Origin: Anaerohalosphaera lusitana
GTDB lineage: Bacteria; Planctomycetota; Phycisphaerae; Sedimentisphaerales; Anaerohalosphaeraceae
Length of the DNA stretch: 64,000 bases
Assembly: GCF_002007645.1 (NCBI RefSeq)
Contig: NZ_CP019791.1
Span: forward strand, 248,001 to 312,000
Reading direction: 5' to 3'
Part shown: positions 1-9,373 of the stretch, piece after piece
How positions within the stretch are numbered: the stretch's first letter is position 1
Layout: each line of letters starts with the position of its first letter
Position numbers and translations under genes: made by a program
Notes under the pieces: model-generated
Seen by the model: the letters and a program-made list of their open reading frames with translations, nothing else
The model's database searches: none
What the model was told of the DNA's origin: nothing

Positions 1-131
1 TTTTCGACTTCGTAACTCATGGGTACTCCTTTCGTCGGTTGTGGGGCGGCGACAGATCCGGGTTCAACCCGTCTGCAGCCTGATTGAGTAAGAGCGATGA
101 TGATTACGGAAATAATTGCTGTCAGCTTCAT
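1..131 (-). CDS. Lipoprotein N-terminus (partial, runs off left edge)
   Basis: Only the first 43 codons are in the window. The reading frame starts with ATG at 131, eight bases after an AAGGAG site. It encodes a hydrophobic signal segment ending in TQSGC, a lipobox-like cysteine, so the product is probably an exported lipoprotein. A second in-frame ATG (20-18) is preceded by AAAGGAG at ideal spacing. A shorter cytoplasmic form starting MSYEVE is therefore possible, and the upstream segment could be a leader. The rest of the protein lies outside the window, so no family can be named. Confidence 0.55.
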   Translation of the reverse strand, partial: MKLTAIISVIIIALTQSGCRRVEPGSVAAPQPTKGVPMSYEVE

Positions 132-617
132 GATCAACTCCTTATTCAACTTGGCCGGCACGGAATAAGAATCGCAGCATAAAGAGCCTTCGCGAGACTA
201 TCCCATGCCGGTCTCCACTAATAGATACGGAATAACTGGTTTTGTGTTCGGTTCAAAGCTGATCGAGCTCGGCAGCCGATCATATAGCAAGGAGCGGGGG
301 GAGCCTGTCAGGGTGGCAGTTTGGGGGAAGCGATTCTGCCTGGTTTTGCAGCAGCTACAGGGGTAAGGTAAGGATCGGGAGGATGTAAGTGCCTTTTCCA
401 AAACAGGTTAGAGAAAAGGGTAGAATCGCAGATGGATTGTGGCACGTGATTTGCATTTATAATTTTTTGTGCGGAGATGGTGTTTATGTATCGTCCGCAT
501 GGGTGATTTTTAGGCGTTTAATGGCTGGTCCGGTACAGATTTCGGACGGCTTTTAGAGAAATATCATTGAAAAAGATTTGCATTGATCAACAATTGTATT
601 GAAAGGAGCAAGAAACG
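132..617. other. Noncoding region upstream of groES
   Basis: No convincing gene is seen in this 486-base stretch between the divergent lipoprotein and groES. A weak sigma70-like pair on the + strand, TTGTGG at 437-442 and TATAAT at 458-463 (15-base spacer), could serve groESL. An imperfect TGCGGA/TCCGCA inverted pair follows it. The CIRCE inverted repeat (TTAGCACTC-N9-GAGTGCTAA) that controls many groESL operons is not present. Confidence 0.4.
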
Positions 618-908
618 ATGAAAATCCGACCATTGGGTGACAAGGTCATTATTGAGCGTCTCGAGGCTGAGGCTGTTACGGCAGGCGGGATCGTACTGCC
701 TGACAGCGCTAAAGAGAAGCCGCAGCGGGGCAAGGTCGTCAACGTGGGTGAAGGTAAGGCGATGAAGGACGGCTCGCGGAGTGAGATGCAGGTCAAGAAA
801 GGCGATGAGGTGATCTTCGCCAGTTATGCGGGTTCCGAGATCAAGGTGGGTGATAAGGAATACCTGATCATGGACGAGTCGGATATCATGGCGGTTGTCG
901 GCAAGTAG
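618..908 (+). CDS. groS: Co-chaperonin GroES
   Basis: This 96-residue protein has the usual GroES length. It starts MKIRPLGDKVIIERLEAE and carries the mobile-loop region (TAGGIVLPDSAKEKPQRGKV) typical of the family. GroES forms the seven-membered lid of the GroEL chamber in the cytoplasm and takes part in ATP-driven protein folding. The ATG follows a strong GAAAGGAG site. groL begins 72 bases downstream on the same strand, and a rho-independent terminator ends the pair, so they form one operon. I see no CIRCE element upstream, so heat regulation, if any, would use another mechanism. Confidence 0.97.
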   Translation: MKIRPLGDKVIIERLEAEAVTAGGIVLPDSAKEKPQRGKVVNVGEGKAMKDGSRSEMQVKKGDEVIFASYAGSEIKVGDKEYLIMDESDIMAVVGK

Positions 909-980
909 AGACAGTTGCAATGCCGCTTTTTAGAGTTGTGAATCGGCCTTGTGCCGGAAGATAAAACACAGGAGATAAAT

Positions 981-2603
981 ATGGCAGCGAAAAAGATAGC
1001 CTTTAATTCAGAAGCAAGAGATCATATCCGTGAGGGTGTGTCGAAGCTGGCCAGCGCGGTAAAGATAACGCTCGGGCCATGCGGAAAGAACGTGATCATC
1101 GAGAAGAGCTTCGGTTCGCCGACGGTTACGAAAGACGGTGTGACGGTTGCGAAGGAAGTCGAGCTTGAAGACGCCTATGAGAATATGGGCGCCCAGATGG
1201 TGAAGGAAGTTGCGTCGAAGACGTCGAACGTGGCTGGTGACGGTACGACGACGGCTACGATTTTGGGCGAAGCGATCTATCTGCAGGGTTTGAAGAACGT
1301 TACGGCCGGTGCGAACGCGATGCAGGTCAAGCGCGGCATCGACAAGGCGGTTGACGCGTTGACGCGTGAGCTGGCGAACATGAGCATACAGGTCGATTCG
1401 AGCAAGCAGGTCGAGCAGGTTGCGACATGCTCGGCAAACCAGGATGCGACGATCGGCAAGGTCATGGCTGAGGCTATGGAAAAGGTCGGCAAGGACGGCG
1501 TGATCACGGTCGAAGAGGGTCAGTCGCTGGAAACGACGGTCGAGCTGGTAGAGGGCATGCAGTTCGATAAGGGTTACATCAGTCCGCATTTCGTAACTAA
1601 CACTGAGAACATGACTTGCGTTCTAGAAAAGCCTTACGTGCTGATATTCGAGAAGAAGATCAACTCTGTGAAGGCGCTGGTTCCGCTGCTGGAGAAGGTG
1701 GCGAAGCAGAACCGTCCGCTGCTGATCATCGCAGAGGATATCGAAGGTGAAGCGCTGGCGACGCTGGTAGTGAACAAGCTTCGCGGCGTGCTGAACATCG
1801 CGGCAGTGAAAGCTCCGGGATTCGGCGACAGGCGTAAGGCTCTGCTGCAGGACATCGCGCTGCTGACAGGCGGCGAGGCGATATTCGAGGATCTTGGTCT
1901 GCAGCTCGAAAAGGTCGATATTACGCAGCTCGGTCAGGCAAAGCGGATCACGATCGACAAGGATACGACGACGATCGTCGAGGGCGCTGGCAGCACAGAG
2001 GATATCCAGGCGAGAATCGCACAGATCAAGAATCAGATCGATGCGAGCACTAGCGATTATGATATCGAGAAGCTGCAGGAAAGGCTCGCGAAGCTGGCAG
2101 GCGGCGTTGCTCAGATCAATGTTGGTGCTGCGACCGAAGCAGAGATGAAGGAAAAGAAGGCACGCGTGGAAGACGCACTGCATGCCTGCCGGGCGGCTGT
2201 TGAAGAAGGTATTCTGCCGGGCGGCGGCGTTAGCAGCCTGAGAGCGCTGGGCGCACTGGATAAGGTCGAGTGCGTTGGCGATGAGGGCATCGGCGTGGAT
2301 ATCGTTCGCAGAGCGGTAGTTGCTCCGATCAAGCAGATCGCGACGAATGCGGGGCTTGACGGGTCGATCGTGGCTCAGAAGGTGATGGAATCGAAGGATA
2401 CGAACTTCGGTTACAATGCCTTGACGAAGGAATACGGCGATATGATCGAGTTCGGCGTGATCGTTCCGACGAAGGTCGAGCGGACGGCGCTGCAGAACGG
2501 TGCTTCGATCGCATCTCTGCTGCTGACGACAGACGCGCTGGTCACTGAGATCCCGGAAGAGAAAAAGGGCGGCGGTGCCGGAGCAGGCATGCCTCCTATG
2601 TAA
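981..2603 (+). CDS. groL: Chaperonin GroEL
   Basis: This is a 540-residue 60-kDa chaperonin, the ring-forming ATPase that folds proteins with GroES. The ATP-binding stretch [10 protein letters not shown] and the apical and equatorial domains are all recognisable, and the C-terminus is glycine-rich ([11 protein letters not shown]) instead of the common GGM repeats. I chose ATG 981 because it follows GGAG at good spacing and gives the conserved start [14 protein letters not shown]. An in-frame GTG at 951 would add ten unconserved residues and has no ribosome site. It is the second gene of groES-groL, with a strong terminator 15 bases after the stop. Confidence 0.97.
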   Translation: MAAKKIAFNSEARDHIREGVSKLASAVKITLGPCGKNVIIEKSFGSPTVTKDGVTVAKEVELEDAYENMGAQMVKEVASKTSNVAGDGTTTATILGEAIYLQGLKNVTAGANAMQVKRGIDKAVDALTRELANMSIQVDSSKQVEQVATCSANQDATIGKVMAEAMEKVGKDGVITVEEGQSLETTVELVEGMQFDKGYISPHFVTNTENMTCVLEKPYVLIFEKKINSVKALVPLLEKVAKQNRPLLIIAEDIEGEALATLVVNKLRGVLNIAAVKAPGFGDRRKALLQDIALLTGGEAIFEDLGLQLEKVDITQLGQAKRITIDKDTTTIVEGAGSTEDIQARIAQIKNQIDASTSDYDIEKLQERLAKLAGGVAQINVGAATEAEMKEKKARVEDALHACRAAVEEGILPGGGVSSLRALGALDKVECVGDEGIGVDIVRRAVVAPIKQIATNAGLDGSIVAQKVMESKDTNFGYNALTKEYGDMIEFGVIVPTKVERTALQNGASIASLLLTTDALVTEIPEEKKGGGAGAGMPPM

Positions 2604-2617
2604 TTCGGTAATATAAA

Positions 2618-2651
2618 GGAGCGTCCCGTCGCGGGGCGCTCCATACTTTTT
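2618..2651 (+). terminator. Rho-independent terminator of groESL
   Basis: An 11-bp GC-rich stem (2618-2628 with 2632-2642, one G-T pair, TCG loop) is followed within four bases by a run of six T. It begins 15 bases after the groL stop codon. Confidence 0.9.
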
Positions 2652-2666
2652 TGAAAGCGGACCGAA

Positions 2667-2966
2667 ATGTTTTTCAGGTTCAGTACAAACCGGTTTTCAC
2701 AGGCGACGAACAGTATAGCGGCGACGGTGTTTATTGTGGGGATGCTGCTATTGGGGTTCAGTCTGTTCATTTTCGCTGTGCCCGAGCTGATCGGCTATAT
2801 TGTGGCGGCACTGTTTTTCCTGGCGGGAGTGAGCGTGCTGGGGTATGCGGTGCGGCTGTTTATCATGGCGCATCAGTTCAACCGCAGGATGGGGCAGGAC
2901 AGAGGAGACCGGTCATATCGGCGGAACGTGGAGATCCATGTGCCGGATGAGGATCGGGACTACTAG
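2667..2966 (+). CDS. Small two-helix membrane protein of unknown function
   Basis: This 99-residue protein is not recognised. It has two hydrophobic helices at about residues 18-40 and 44-68, then a basic and finally acidic soluble tail (NRRMGQDRGDRSYRR, then VEIHVPDEDRDY). The short loop suggests a membrane hairpin. The ATG at 2667 lacks a strong ribosome site. It starts just after the groESL terminator, so expression would need read-through or a promoter inside the terminator region. A second overlapping frame covers almost the same bases but has no membrane pattern and was not accepted. Confidence 0.55.
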   Translation: MFFRFSTNRFSQATNSIAATVFIVGMLLLGFSLFIFAVPELIGYIVAALFFLAGVSVLGYAVRLFIMAHQFNRRMGQDRGDRSYRRNVEIHVPDEDRDY

Positions 2967-3170
2967 AGCCCGAATCTGCTGCAGAACAGGGATTTTCATC
3001 AATCTCAGCACTGGAAATGGGTGTATGTGCATTTAATTTCGGATCGTGTGAAAACACAGAGCCCGATATAATGGGGGATTTTGCCGGCGTGAAGGCGGCT
3101 GAGCGTGTTTAACCAAGCCTTCCATACGGCCTATCACTTACTGCGAAAGCGGCAAAAGACCATTTTTTTC

Positions 3171-3198
3171 TTGCAGTAGAAATATTTCCTGCTATAAT
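3171..3198 (+). promoter_or_regulatory. Sigma70-type promoter for the marR-abl cluster
   Basis: TTGCAG at 3171-3176 and a perfect TATAAT at 3193-3198 are 16 bases apart, upstream of the MarR regulator. Transcription would start near 3205, at the edge of an inverted repeat. Confidence 0.65.
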
Positions 3199-3204
3199 CA
3201 TTCT

Positions 3205-3241
3205 AACACGAAACATTCTTGCTGGAAGCAAGTATAGTGTT
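3205..3241. promoter_or_regulatory. Nested inverted repeat, candidate MarR operator
   Basis: The inner arms CTTGCT/AGCAAG (3218-3223 and 3227-3232, 3-base spacer) sit inside outer arms AACAC/GTGTT (3205-3209 and 3237-3241). The structure lies immediately downstream of the TATAAT box, where a bound repressor would block transcription. Assigning it to the MarR protein encoded next to it is inference. It could also act as an RNA hairpin in the leader. Confidence 0.45.
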
Positions 3242-3317
3242 ACCCTGCCTCACTTAATCATTATTTATTGTCCGAGGCGAGTCTGTAGACACTACTTGAC
3301 ATAGATAGGAAATAGAA

Positions 3318-3797
3318 TTGAGCGAACTGACACAAATACAAGAACATACAGCACCCAGGCGGAGCTTTCTGGATTCGTACAGGGGTCGGATAATGATCGC
3401 GCTGAGGCGGATATCGCACTTCGAGGACCAGTATTCCAAGAAGCTCTCTGCTGAGTACAATGTGACCGGGCCGCAGCTTCTTTGTCTGCATATTCTGGCT
3501 CACAGTCCCGAGATGACGCTTTCGCAGCTCAGCAAGGTGGCCAGCCAGAGTGGAAGCACGACCAACGGCATCGTTGACAGGCTGGAGATGAAGGGTCTGG
3601 CGAGGCGCGAGAGACAGACGACTGATCGCAGGAAGGTGATCATTCGACTGACAGAGAAGGGAAAGCAGTTTGCGCAGGATTCTTCGCTGGTGCTGCAGGA
3701 CAAATTGAATCATGCAATATCTGAACTGCCCGAGCTGAAGCAGGCGACAATGGCAGAATCGTTAGAAGAAATCGTCAAGCTGATGGGCGCCGAATGA
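3318..3797 (+). CDS. MarR-family transcriptional regulator
   Basis: This 159-residue winged-helix regulator has the MarR layout: an N-terminal dimerisation helix, a helix-turn-helix (MTLSQLSKVASQSGSTTNGIVDRLE, quoted here as its two halves MTLSQLSKVA and SGSTTNGIVDRLE), and a wing ending RRERQTTDRRKVIIRLT. The start is a TTG at 3318 preceded by AGGAAA. The gene lies 58 bases upstream of ablA on the same strand, so it probably controls osmolyte synthesis. That role is inference from position; MarR proteins usually respond to small ligands or oxidants, not directly to osmolarity. A well-formed promoter with an inverted repeat upstream suggests self-control. Confidence 0.88.
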   Translation: MSELTQIQEHTAPRRSFLDSYRGRIMIALRRISHFEDQYSKKLSAEYNVTGPQLLCLHILAHSPEMTLSQLSKVASQSGSTTNGIVDRLEMKGLARRERQTTDRRKVIIRLTEKGKQFAQDSSLVLQDKLNHAISELPELKQATMAESLEEIVKLMGAE

Positions 3798-3855
3798 CGG
3801 CCGGCCCCGCTTGAAGTTTTATTAAACAGCTAGTTATCTGGGAGAGATATAACTT

Positions 3856-5163
3856 ATGAAAGCCCTGACAAACAGACAGAAGGAAATGGTTAACATTATT
3901 GACGATGACGCTTGCGGCTCGAATTGGCGCGACTGGAAGTGGCAGATCCGTCATTCTGTTAAGGACCTGGACACCTTTGAAGAGCTTCTGGGCACAAAAC
4001 TTTCCGACGAGGAGAGAGAGAAGTTCAAGAAGGTAACCGAAAAGTTCCCGATGAGTGTTACGCCTTATTACATGTCGCTCATCGACACGGAAGATATGCA
4101 TAACGACCCGGTGTTCAAGCAGGCGTTCCCGGCGATGTCCGAGATGACGCTGCAGAAATGCGAAATGTCGGACCCGCTGAGCGAAGACAAGGACAGCCCG
4201 GTGGAGGGCATTACGCACAGGTACCCGGACAGGGTGCTGTTTCTGGTGAGTAATGTCTGCTCGATGTACTGCCGCCACTGTACTCGTAAGAGGCGTGTGG
4301 GCGATGTCGATTTCATTCCGGACCGCACAGTGATGCGCAAGGGCATCGACTACATCAAAGAAACGCCTCAGGTTCGCGACGTTCTGCTGAGCGGCGGCGA
4401 TCCTTTCATGCTGGACAACGATCTGCTTGACTGGGTGCTGAGTGAACTGCATAAAATCGAGCATGTCGAGGTGATCCGCATCGGTACGAGGATGCCGGTT
4501 GTGCTGCCGTATCGTATTAACGACGGACTGATCGATGTGCTGAAGAAGTATCCGCCGATCTGGATCAATACGCATTTCAATCATCCGCGTGAGATTACTT
4601 CGTCTTCGCGTCAGGCGCTGAAGAAACTGGCGGACGCAGGTATTCCGCTCGGTAACCAGTCGGTACTGCTGGCGGGTGTGAACGACTGTCCGCGTATAAT
4701 GAAGGCGCTGGTGCACAAGCTGGTGGCGAACAGGGTTCGTCCTTACTATCTGTACCAGTGCGACCTGTCGGAAGGTCTGTCGCACTTCCGTACGCCGGTG
4801 GGCAAGGGCATCGAGATCATGGAAAGCCTGATCGGTCATACGAGCGGATTTGCAGTTCCGACGTATGTGATCGACGCACCGGGCGGCGGTGGTAAGATCC
4901 CGGTTACGCCGAACTACCTGGTATCGTGGTCGACGAACAAGGTCGTGCTGCGAAACTATGAGGGCGTGATCACGACTTACAAGGAGCCGGACTCGTATGA
5001 GCCGTGGTTCTGTAACCGTGAATGCGGCGACTGTAAGCTGACGCTGAAGCTGGAGGATGCGAGCGAGCACAAGTGCGTTGGTATCGGCAAGCTGCTTTCT
5101 GATCACGACAAGACTATTTCGCTGGTACCTGAGAACAACAGCAGACACGAGCGAAGAGACTAA
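3856..5163 (+). CDS. ablA: Lysine 2,3-aminomutase (radical SAM, PLP)
   Basis: This 435-residue enzyme converts L-lysine to L-beta-lysine with a 4Fe-4S cluster, S-adenosylmethionine and pyridoxal phosphate. The radical-SAM motif CSMYCRHC is at about residues 135-142, and the PLP-lysine motif PGGGGK at about 342-347. The C-terminal Cys pair (CNRECGDC) is also typical of the family. With ablB downstream this is the first step of N-epsilon-acetyl-beta-lysine synthesis, a compatible solute best known from methanogenic archaea and also found in some salt-tolerant bacteria. Lysine fermentation is the main alternative role, but the downstream acetyltransferase favours osmolyte synthesis. The ATG follows GGGAGAG. 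Confidence 0.93.
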   Translation: MKALTNRQKEMVNIIDDDACGSNWRDWKWQIRHSVKDLDTFEELLGTKLSDEEREKFKKVTEKFPMSVTPYYMSLIDTEDMHNDPVFKQAFPAMSEMTLQKCEMSDPLSEDKDSPVEGITHRYPDRVLFLVSNVCSMYCRHCTRKRRVGDVDFIPDRTVMRKGIDYIKETPQVRDVLLSGGDPFMLDNDLLDWVLSELHKIEHVEVIRIGTRMPVVLPYRINDGLIDVLKKYPPIWINTHFNHPREITSSSRQALKKLADAGIPLGNQSVLLAGVNDCPRIMKALVHKLVANRVRPYYLYQCDLSEGLSHFRTPVGKGIEIMESLIGHTSGFAVPTYVIDAPGGGGKIPVTPNYLVSWSTNKVVLRNYEGVITTYKEPDSYEPWFCNRECGDCKLTLKLEDASEHKCVGIGKLLSDHDKTISLVPENNSRHERRD

Positions 5164-5247
5164 ATCCGTTTTTTAGAAACTGGTTCGAATTTGCGGGACG
5201 AAGCCTGCCAAGCGATGGCGGCGAGTTCCGATGATTTGCAAAAATGG

Positions 5248-5277
5248 CGGGCAGTCGGTGAGGTGGCCGGCTGCCCG
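5248..5277 (+). promoter_or_regulatory. Strong hairpin between ablA and the symporter gene
   Basis: An 11-bp stem (5248-5258 with 5267-5277, one G-T pair, 8-base loop) lies 30 bases before the symporter start. It is not followed by a T run, so it is not a standard terminator. It could set relative mRNA stability or act as a partial attenuator. Confidence 0.6.
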
Positions 5278-5306
5278 TGTTTATGTGGTTCAGCTAAGGA
5301 GAGGCA

Positions 5307-6827
5307 ATGGCAGTCTTTGACTATGTAATTTTCGGCTTGTATATGTGTGCTGTGCTGGGGGTGGGCTTTTATCACTTTCGCCGGAATACTGACAGGGACG
5401 ATTATTACGTAGGCGGCCGGGCGATCAAGCCGCACCATGTCGGGCTTTCGATCGTGGCGACGGACGTGGGGGGAGGATTTTCGATCGGCCTGGGCGGTGT
5501 CGGGTTCATGATGGGGCTGGCGGGCAGCTGGCTGCTGTTTACGGGTCTTGTGGGAGCGTGGCTCAGCGCGGTGCTGATCATACCGAAGGTTAAGAAGCTT
5601 GACGCGAAGCATTCGATGATGACGTATCCGGATTTTCTGCGGCGCAGGTACGGGCCTACGGTCGCACTGCTGGCGGCGCTGATCAGCGGGATAGGTTATC
5701 TGGGATTTACGGGTGGACAGATCCTGGCGGGTGCGAAACTGGCGGCGGGGACGATATTCACCGAGGCGCCGTTCGGCATGGACCCGATCAACTTTTCGCT
5801 GTACGTGATCGCGGTCATTACTGTGCTGTATACGGTGGTAGGCGGGCTGAAGGCGGTGATATATACGGACACAGTTCAGTGGCTGATACTGCTGGGCGGG
5901 CTGATCCTTGTCACGGTTCCGGCGACGTTTATGCAGATCGGCGGATGGGGCGCTCTGCGGGCTGAACTGCCTAAGGAATATTTCAATTTGACGAATATTG
6001 ATTCTTCAACGTTCATCAACTGGATGGTCACGATCATACCGATCTGGCTGATCGCGATGACGCTGTATCAGAGAATGTACGCGTGCAAGGATGAGAAGGA
6101 CGCTAAGAAGGCGTGGTATATTGCGGGGATATTCGAGTATCCGATCATGGCGTTTACGGGAGTAATCCTGGGCATGTGTGCACGGGTGGTATTTCCCGAG
6201 GCGGAGCCAGAGATGGCGATGCCGATGCTGATCAAGGATGTGCTGCCGATCGGTGTGACGGGTATTGTGATAGCGGCGTATTTCAGTGCGATCATGTCTA
6301 CGGCGGACAGTTGTCTGATGGCGTCGAGCGGTAATTTCGTTAACGATATAATCGAAAGGTATTTCTGCCCGAGTATCAGCGATAAGGGACTTATGCGGCT
6401 TTCGCAGGTGGTTACGCTTGTGATCGGAGCGACCGCGGTTATACTTGCAGCGCAGTCGGAGCAGGTGCTCGATGCGATAATGACGGCGTATGGATTTATG
6501 GTTTCGGGGCTGTTCGTGCCCACGCTGGGGGCGTACTTCTGGAAGCGGAGTACGGGTCTGGCGGCAGGGACGGGGATGCTTGGCGGCGGAATAACATACT
6601 TGCTGCTGGAATTTGGAGCGATCGAGAAACTGGCGCAGAGATTTGAATGGTCCAGTTGGCTGTCGCTGTCCGAAAAGATGACAGCGTTGGATCTGGACCC
6701 GACGTGCTATGGTATCGCGGTTTCGGCGGTACTGTTTGTGGTACTTTCTCTATTTGGGCCGCAAAGACAAGTCGAACTCAGTGACAGCGATTCGGAAGAC
6801 GGTGATGCCGGCACGGCTGCGGCTTAG
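5307..6827 (+). CDS. Sodium:solute symporter (SSS family)
   Basis: This 506-residue inner-membrane transporter has about 13 hydrophobic helices and SSS-type motifs: [19 protein letters not shown] near the N-terminus, then [13 protein letters not shown] and [20 protein letters not shown]. The last of these includes the Ser/Thr residues that bind Na+ in this family. The substrate cannot be read from sequence. Proline, betaine and sugars are usual for the family, and the position between ablA and ablB points to lysine or an osmolyte. The ATG follows AAGGAGAGG at ideal spacing. Its 3' end is 40 bases before ablB, so the genes are probably co-transcribed. Confidence 0.88.
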   Translation: MAVFDYVIFGLYMCAVLGVGFYHFRRNTDRDDYYVGGRAIKPHHVGLSIVATDVGGGFSIGLGGVGFMMGLAGSWLLFTGLVGAWLSAVLIIPKVKKLDAKHSMMTYPDFLRRRYGPTVALLAALISGIGYLGFTGGQILAGAKLAAGTIFTEAPFGMDPINFSLYVIAVITVLYTVVGGLKAVIYTDTVQWLILLGGLILVTVPATFMQIGGWGALRAELPKEYFNLTNIDSSTFINWMVTIIPIWLIAMTLYQRMYACKDEKDAKKAWYIAGIFEYPIMAFTGVILGMCARVVFPEAEPEMAMPMLIKDVLPIGVTGIVIAAYFSAIMSTADSCLMASSGNFVNDIIERYFCPSISDKGLMRLSQVVTLVIGATAVILAAQSEQVLDAIMTAYGFMVSGLFVPTLGAYFWKRSTGLAAGTGMLGGGITYLLLEFGAIEKLAQRFEWSSWLSLSEKMTALDLDPTCYGIAVSAVLFVVLSLFGPQRQVELSDSDSEDGDAGTAAA

Positions 6828-6867
6828 AGATCGAAGAACAATAAAGCAATTTAATGAGAGAAACAGA

Positions 6868-7704
6868 ATGAGTTTTGACAAGACTGAAATTCTTAGAAAT
6901 TCACTGATCCAGCACGGCAAGAGCAGTGATCGTGTATATTTGATGAAACTGGCGGAGCAGGATCTGCCGGACATTATCGGCGATATTGAAGAGCTGGCGA
7001 AGAAGAACGGTTATACCAAGATATTCGTGAAGGTGCCGATGAAGCTTGGGGTCGACTTCCTCTCGCGCGGTTACGTGACCGAGGCGACTGTGCCGGACTT
7101 TTATGACGGCAGCGAGAAGGCGGTATTTCTGGCGAAATATTTCGATGAACGCAGAAGCAACGATCCAAATGTGAAGGTCATCGCTCAGAATCTCAAGCTG
7201 GCGAAGGAAAAGGCAGGTACGGCGAAGAATATCGTGATCGAGCCCGAGCTGGACATAGGCAGGACGACGGATCAGGATTTCGATGAGATGGCGGAAGTAT
7301 ATAAGACCGTTTTCGCGACGTATCCGTTCCCGATACATGATCCGGCATACCTGAAGGAGACGGCTGAAAGTCATGTGCAGTACTACGCGGTGCGGGTTGA
7401 CGGGAAGATCGCGGCGCTTGCTTCGTCCGAGATGGACGTGAAAGGCAAGAATTCGGAAATGACGGACTTTGCAACTTTGCCGGAGTTTCGCAAGAAAGGG
7501 TTGGCGAAGAAGCTGCTGACGACGATGGAAAAGGACATGCAGGAGCAGGGACTGAAAATGGCCTATACGATCGCGCGGGCGATGTCGCCGGGGATGAATA
7601 TCACGTTCTCGCAGCTCGGGTACGAGTTCGGCGGGACGCTGGTGAACAATACGGCGATCTGCGGACAGATCGAGAGCATGAACGTGTGGTACAAGAAGCT
7701 GTAG
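6868..7704 (+). CDS. ablB: Beta-lysine N6-acetyltransferase
   Basis: This 278-residue protein ends in a GNAT acetyltransferase domain. The acetyl-CoA loop is seen as FRKKGLAKKLL, and the C-terminus is CGQIESMNVWYKKL. It would acetylate beta-lysine from AblA to give the osmolyte N-epsilon-acetyl-beta-lysine in the cytoplasm. The N-terminal half (about residues 1-120) is the AblB-specific region (KNGYTKIFVKVP and nearby). I chose ATG 6868, which follows GAGAG; a longer in-frame extension would overlap the symporter gene. A terminator follows, marking the end of the marR-ablA-symporter-ablB cluster. Confidence 0.88.
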   Translation: MSFDKTEILRNSLIQHGKSSDRVYLMKLAEQDLPDIIGDIEELAKKNGYTKIFVKVPMKLGVDFLSRGYVTEATVPDFYDGSEKAVFLAKYFDERRSNDPNVKVIAQNLKLAKEKAGTAKNIVIEPELDIGRTTDQDFDEMAEVYKTVFATYPFPIHDPAYLKETAESHVQYYAVRVDGKIAALASSEMDVKGKNSEMTDFATLPEFRKKGLAKKLLTTMEKDMQEQGLKMAYTIARAMSPGMNITFSQLGYEFGGTLVNNTAICGQIESMNVWYKKL

Positions 7705-7741
7705 GCTGTCTGAAACCAATATTTTAGTTGGAAAACCTCAA

Positions 7742-7771
7742 GGTTCGCGTGTTTTGGCGCGGGCCTTTTTT
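7742..7771 (+). terminator. Rho-independent terminator after ablB
   Basis: An 8-bp stem (7742-7749 with 7758-7765, two G-T pairs) is followed directly by six T, 38 bases after the ablB stop. Confidence 0.8.
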
Positions 7772-7804
7772 GTGCGCAGGGGCTGATTAGTACAGTGATG
7801 CTTA

Positions 7805-7832
7805 TTGACATACATGGTTTGCGGCCTTAAAC
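7805..7832 (+). promoter_or_regulatory. Likely promoter of the phosphohexomutase gene
   Basis: A perfect TTGACA at 7805-7810 and TTAAAC at 7827-7832 are separated by 16 bases, about 95 bases before the start codon. The -35 match is strong and the -10 match is modest. Confidence 0.45.
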
Positions 7833-7925
7833 TTAGGGCTTGATGCCGGGTCGTATTAGCCCTTATGTGAGGCTTTGCGGCTTGCGGTGATGGAACAATG
7901 ACTTTGGTTTATATTGGAGCACGGC

Positions 7926-9302
7926 ATGGATCCTTCTATTTTTAAGGCGTATGACATCAGAGGTCTTTATCCTGAGCAGCTTGACGAGGAGTCGGCCTGG
8001 AAGATAGGTTACGGAACGGCGCAGTTCCTTCGTTCGCTCTTGCGTGGATACGAAAGAGGCATGGCAAATGCTCAGTCACTGTGCGTGGGACATGATATGC
8101 GGAAACACAGCCCGGTGCTGGTGGATGCTCTTATTCGGGGCATGAATGCTACGGGGGCGAATGTGATCGATATCGGGATGATCGATACGCCGCAGATGTA
8201 TTTCGCGATCAATCATCTGGGTACGTGCGGCGGAGTGCAGGTTACGGCATCGCACAATCCGGCGCAGTATAACGGTTTCAAGATATCTGGTCTGGAGGCT
8301 AAGCCGATCGGCGGAGATACCGGGCTGAAGGATATCAAACATATCGCGACAGCGTTGCTGCATACAAAGGGCAGGCTCGACGGCTCGGTCGAGAAATGCA
8401 CGCTTTGGGATGCTTACCGGCAGCATGTTCTGAAGTTCCTGAATCCGAAAGTCAAGGGCCTCAAGATCGCGGTGGACGCGTCGAATGGTATGGCAGGCAA
8501 GAGTGTGCCGGAGCTGTTTGGTGATGTTCCGGTTGATATACTGCCGATAAATTTCAAGCATGACGGTACTTTCAAGCATGAGCCCAACCCGCTGGTCGAA
8601 GCGAATCTGGCGGAGCTCAAGCAAACAGTGGTCGAAAACGGCTGCGACTGCGGGATATGTTTTGACGGCGATGCGGATCGCCTGATCATGGTGGACGAGA
8701 AGGGCCAGACCATCGGCTGTGATCTGCTGACGGCGCTGATGGTGCCGTATTTCCTTGAGCGGAACCCGGGCTCGGCAATCGTGTATGACCTGCGGAGCAG
8801 TCATGTCGTTCAGGAAGAAATCATCAAGCATGGTGGTACGCCTCGCCGCGAACGTGTCGGGCACGCTTTTATGAAAAAGACGCTGCGGGATTCACACGCG
8901 GTATTCGGCGGTGAGCTCAGCGGACACTTCTACTATAAGGACAACTTCTACGCCGATTCGGGCATGATAACGCTTGTTCACGTGCTCAATATCCTCGGCA
9001 CATCGGATAAGAAGATCAGCGAGCTTATCGACCCGTTGCGACGATATTATAGCTCTGGCGAGATCAATTTTGAGGTCGAAGACAAAGCAGCCGCCATGAA
9101 AGAGCTGGCAAAGGTTTACGCCAGCGGAAAAATCGACGATCTGGACGGTATCACGATCCAATTCAAGGATTGGTGGTTCAATTGCCGGCCTTCGAATACG
9201 GAGCCGCTGCTACGGCTGAATGTTGAAGCAAGCACCGACGAACAGCTCGATAAAGTACTGACGGATATTGAAGGTATCCTCGGCAAACCTGTGGCTCATT
9301 AA
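7926..9302 (+). CDS. Phosphomannomutase/phosphoglucomutase
   Basis: This 458-residue enzyme belongs to the alpha-D-phosphohexomutase family, which interconverts the 1- and 6-phosphates of glucose or mannose for sugar-nucleotide and polysaccharide synthesis. The phosphoserine loop TASHNP is at about residues 107-112, the Mg-binding loop DGDADR at about 247-252, the sugar-binding loop GELSGH follows, and the phosphate-binding RPSNTEPLLR is near the C-terminus. ATG 7926 is preceded by GGAG at good spacing; an in-frame TTG 12 bases earlier lies inside that ribosome site and is unlikely. It is a single-gene unit with its own promoter and terminator. Confidence 0.94.
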   Translation: MDPSIFKAYDIRGLYPEQLDEESAWKIGYGTAQFLRSLLRGYERGMANAQSLCVGHDMRKHSPVLVDALIRGMNATGANVIDIGMIDTPQMYFAINHLGTCGGVQVTASHNPAQYNGFKISGLEAKPIGGDTGLKDIKHIATALLHTKGRLDGSVEKCTLWDAYRQHVLKFLNPKVKGLKIAVDASNGMAGKSVPELFGDVPVDILPINFKHDGTFKHEPNPLVEANLAELKQTVVENGCDCGICFDGDADRLIMVDEKGQTIGCDLLTALMVPYFLERNPGSAIVYDLRSSHVVQEEIIKHGGTPRRERVGHAFMKKTLRDSHAVFGGELSGHFYYKDNFYADSGMITLVHVLNILGTSDKKISELIDPLRRYYSSGEINFEVEDKAAAMKELAKVYASGKIDDLDGITIQFKDWWFNCRPSNTEPLLRLNVEASTDEQLDKVLTDIEGILGKPVAH

Positions 9303-9322
9303 GCGGGTGATATGTAGAACCT

Positions 9323-9350
9323 GGGCCGGCTTGTGATGAGTCGGCCCTTT
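9323..9350 (+). terminator. Terminator after the phosphohexomutase gene
   Basis: A 9-bp stem (9323-9331 with 9339-9347) with a 7-base loop is followed by TTTTCT. The partner on the other side is the convergent MBL gene. Confidence 0.7.
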
Positions 9351-9373
9351 TCTATGCGCCGCTCAATACGGGC

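Larger units (their letters stand above)
2967..3317. other. Noncoding region and leader upstream of marR
   Basis: No gene is seen in this 351-base stretch. It carries the promoter and inverted repeats described separately and an untranslated leader of about 110 bases before the marR start. Confidence 0.5.

Noticed and set aside
198..401. 67-codon - strand frame in the groES upstream region
   Set aside because: No ribosome site, unlikely composition, and it lies in a region that probably holds promoters.
420..617. CIRCE element in front of groESL
   Set aside because: The expected TTAGCACTC-N9-GAGTGCTAA repeat is not present.
951..980. GTG start extending GroEL by ten residues
   Set aside because: ATG 981 has the ribosome site and gives the conserved N-terminus.
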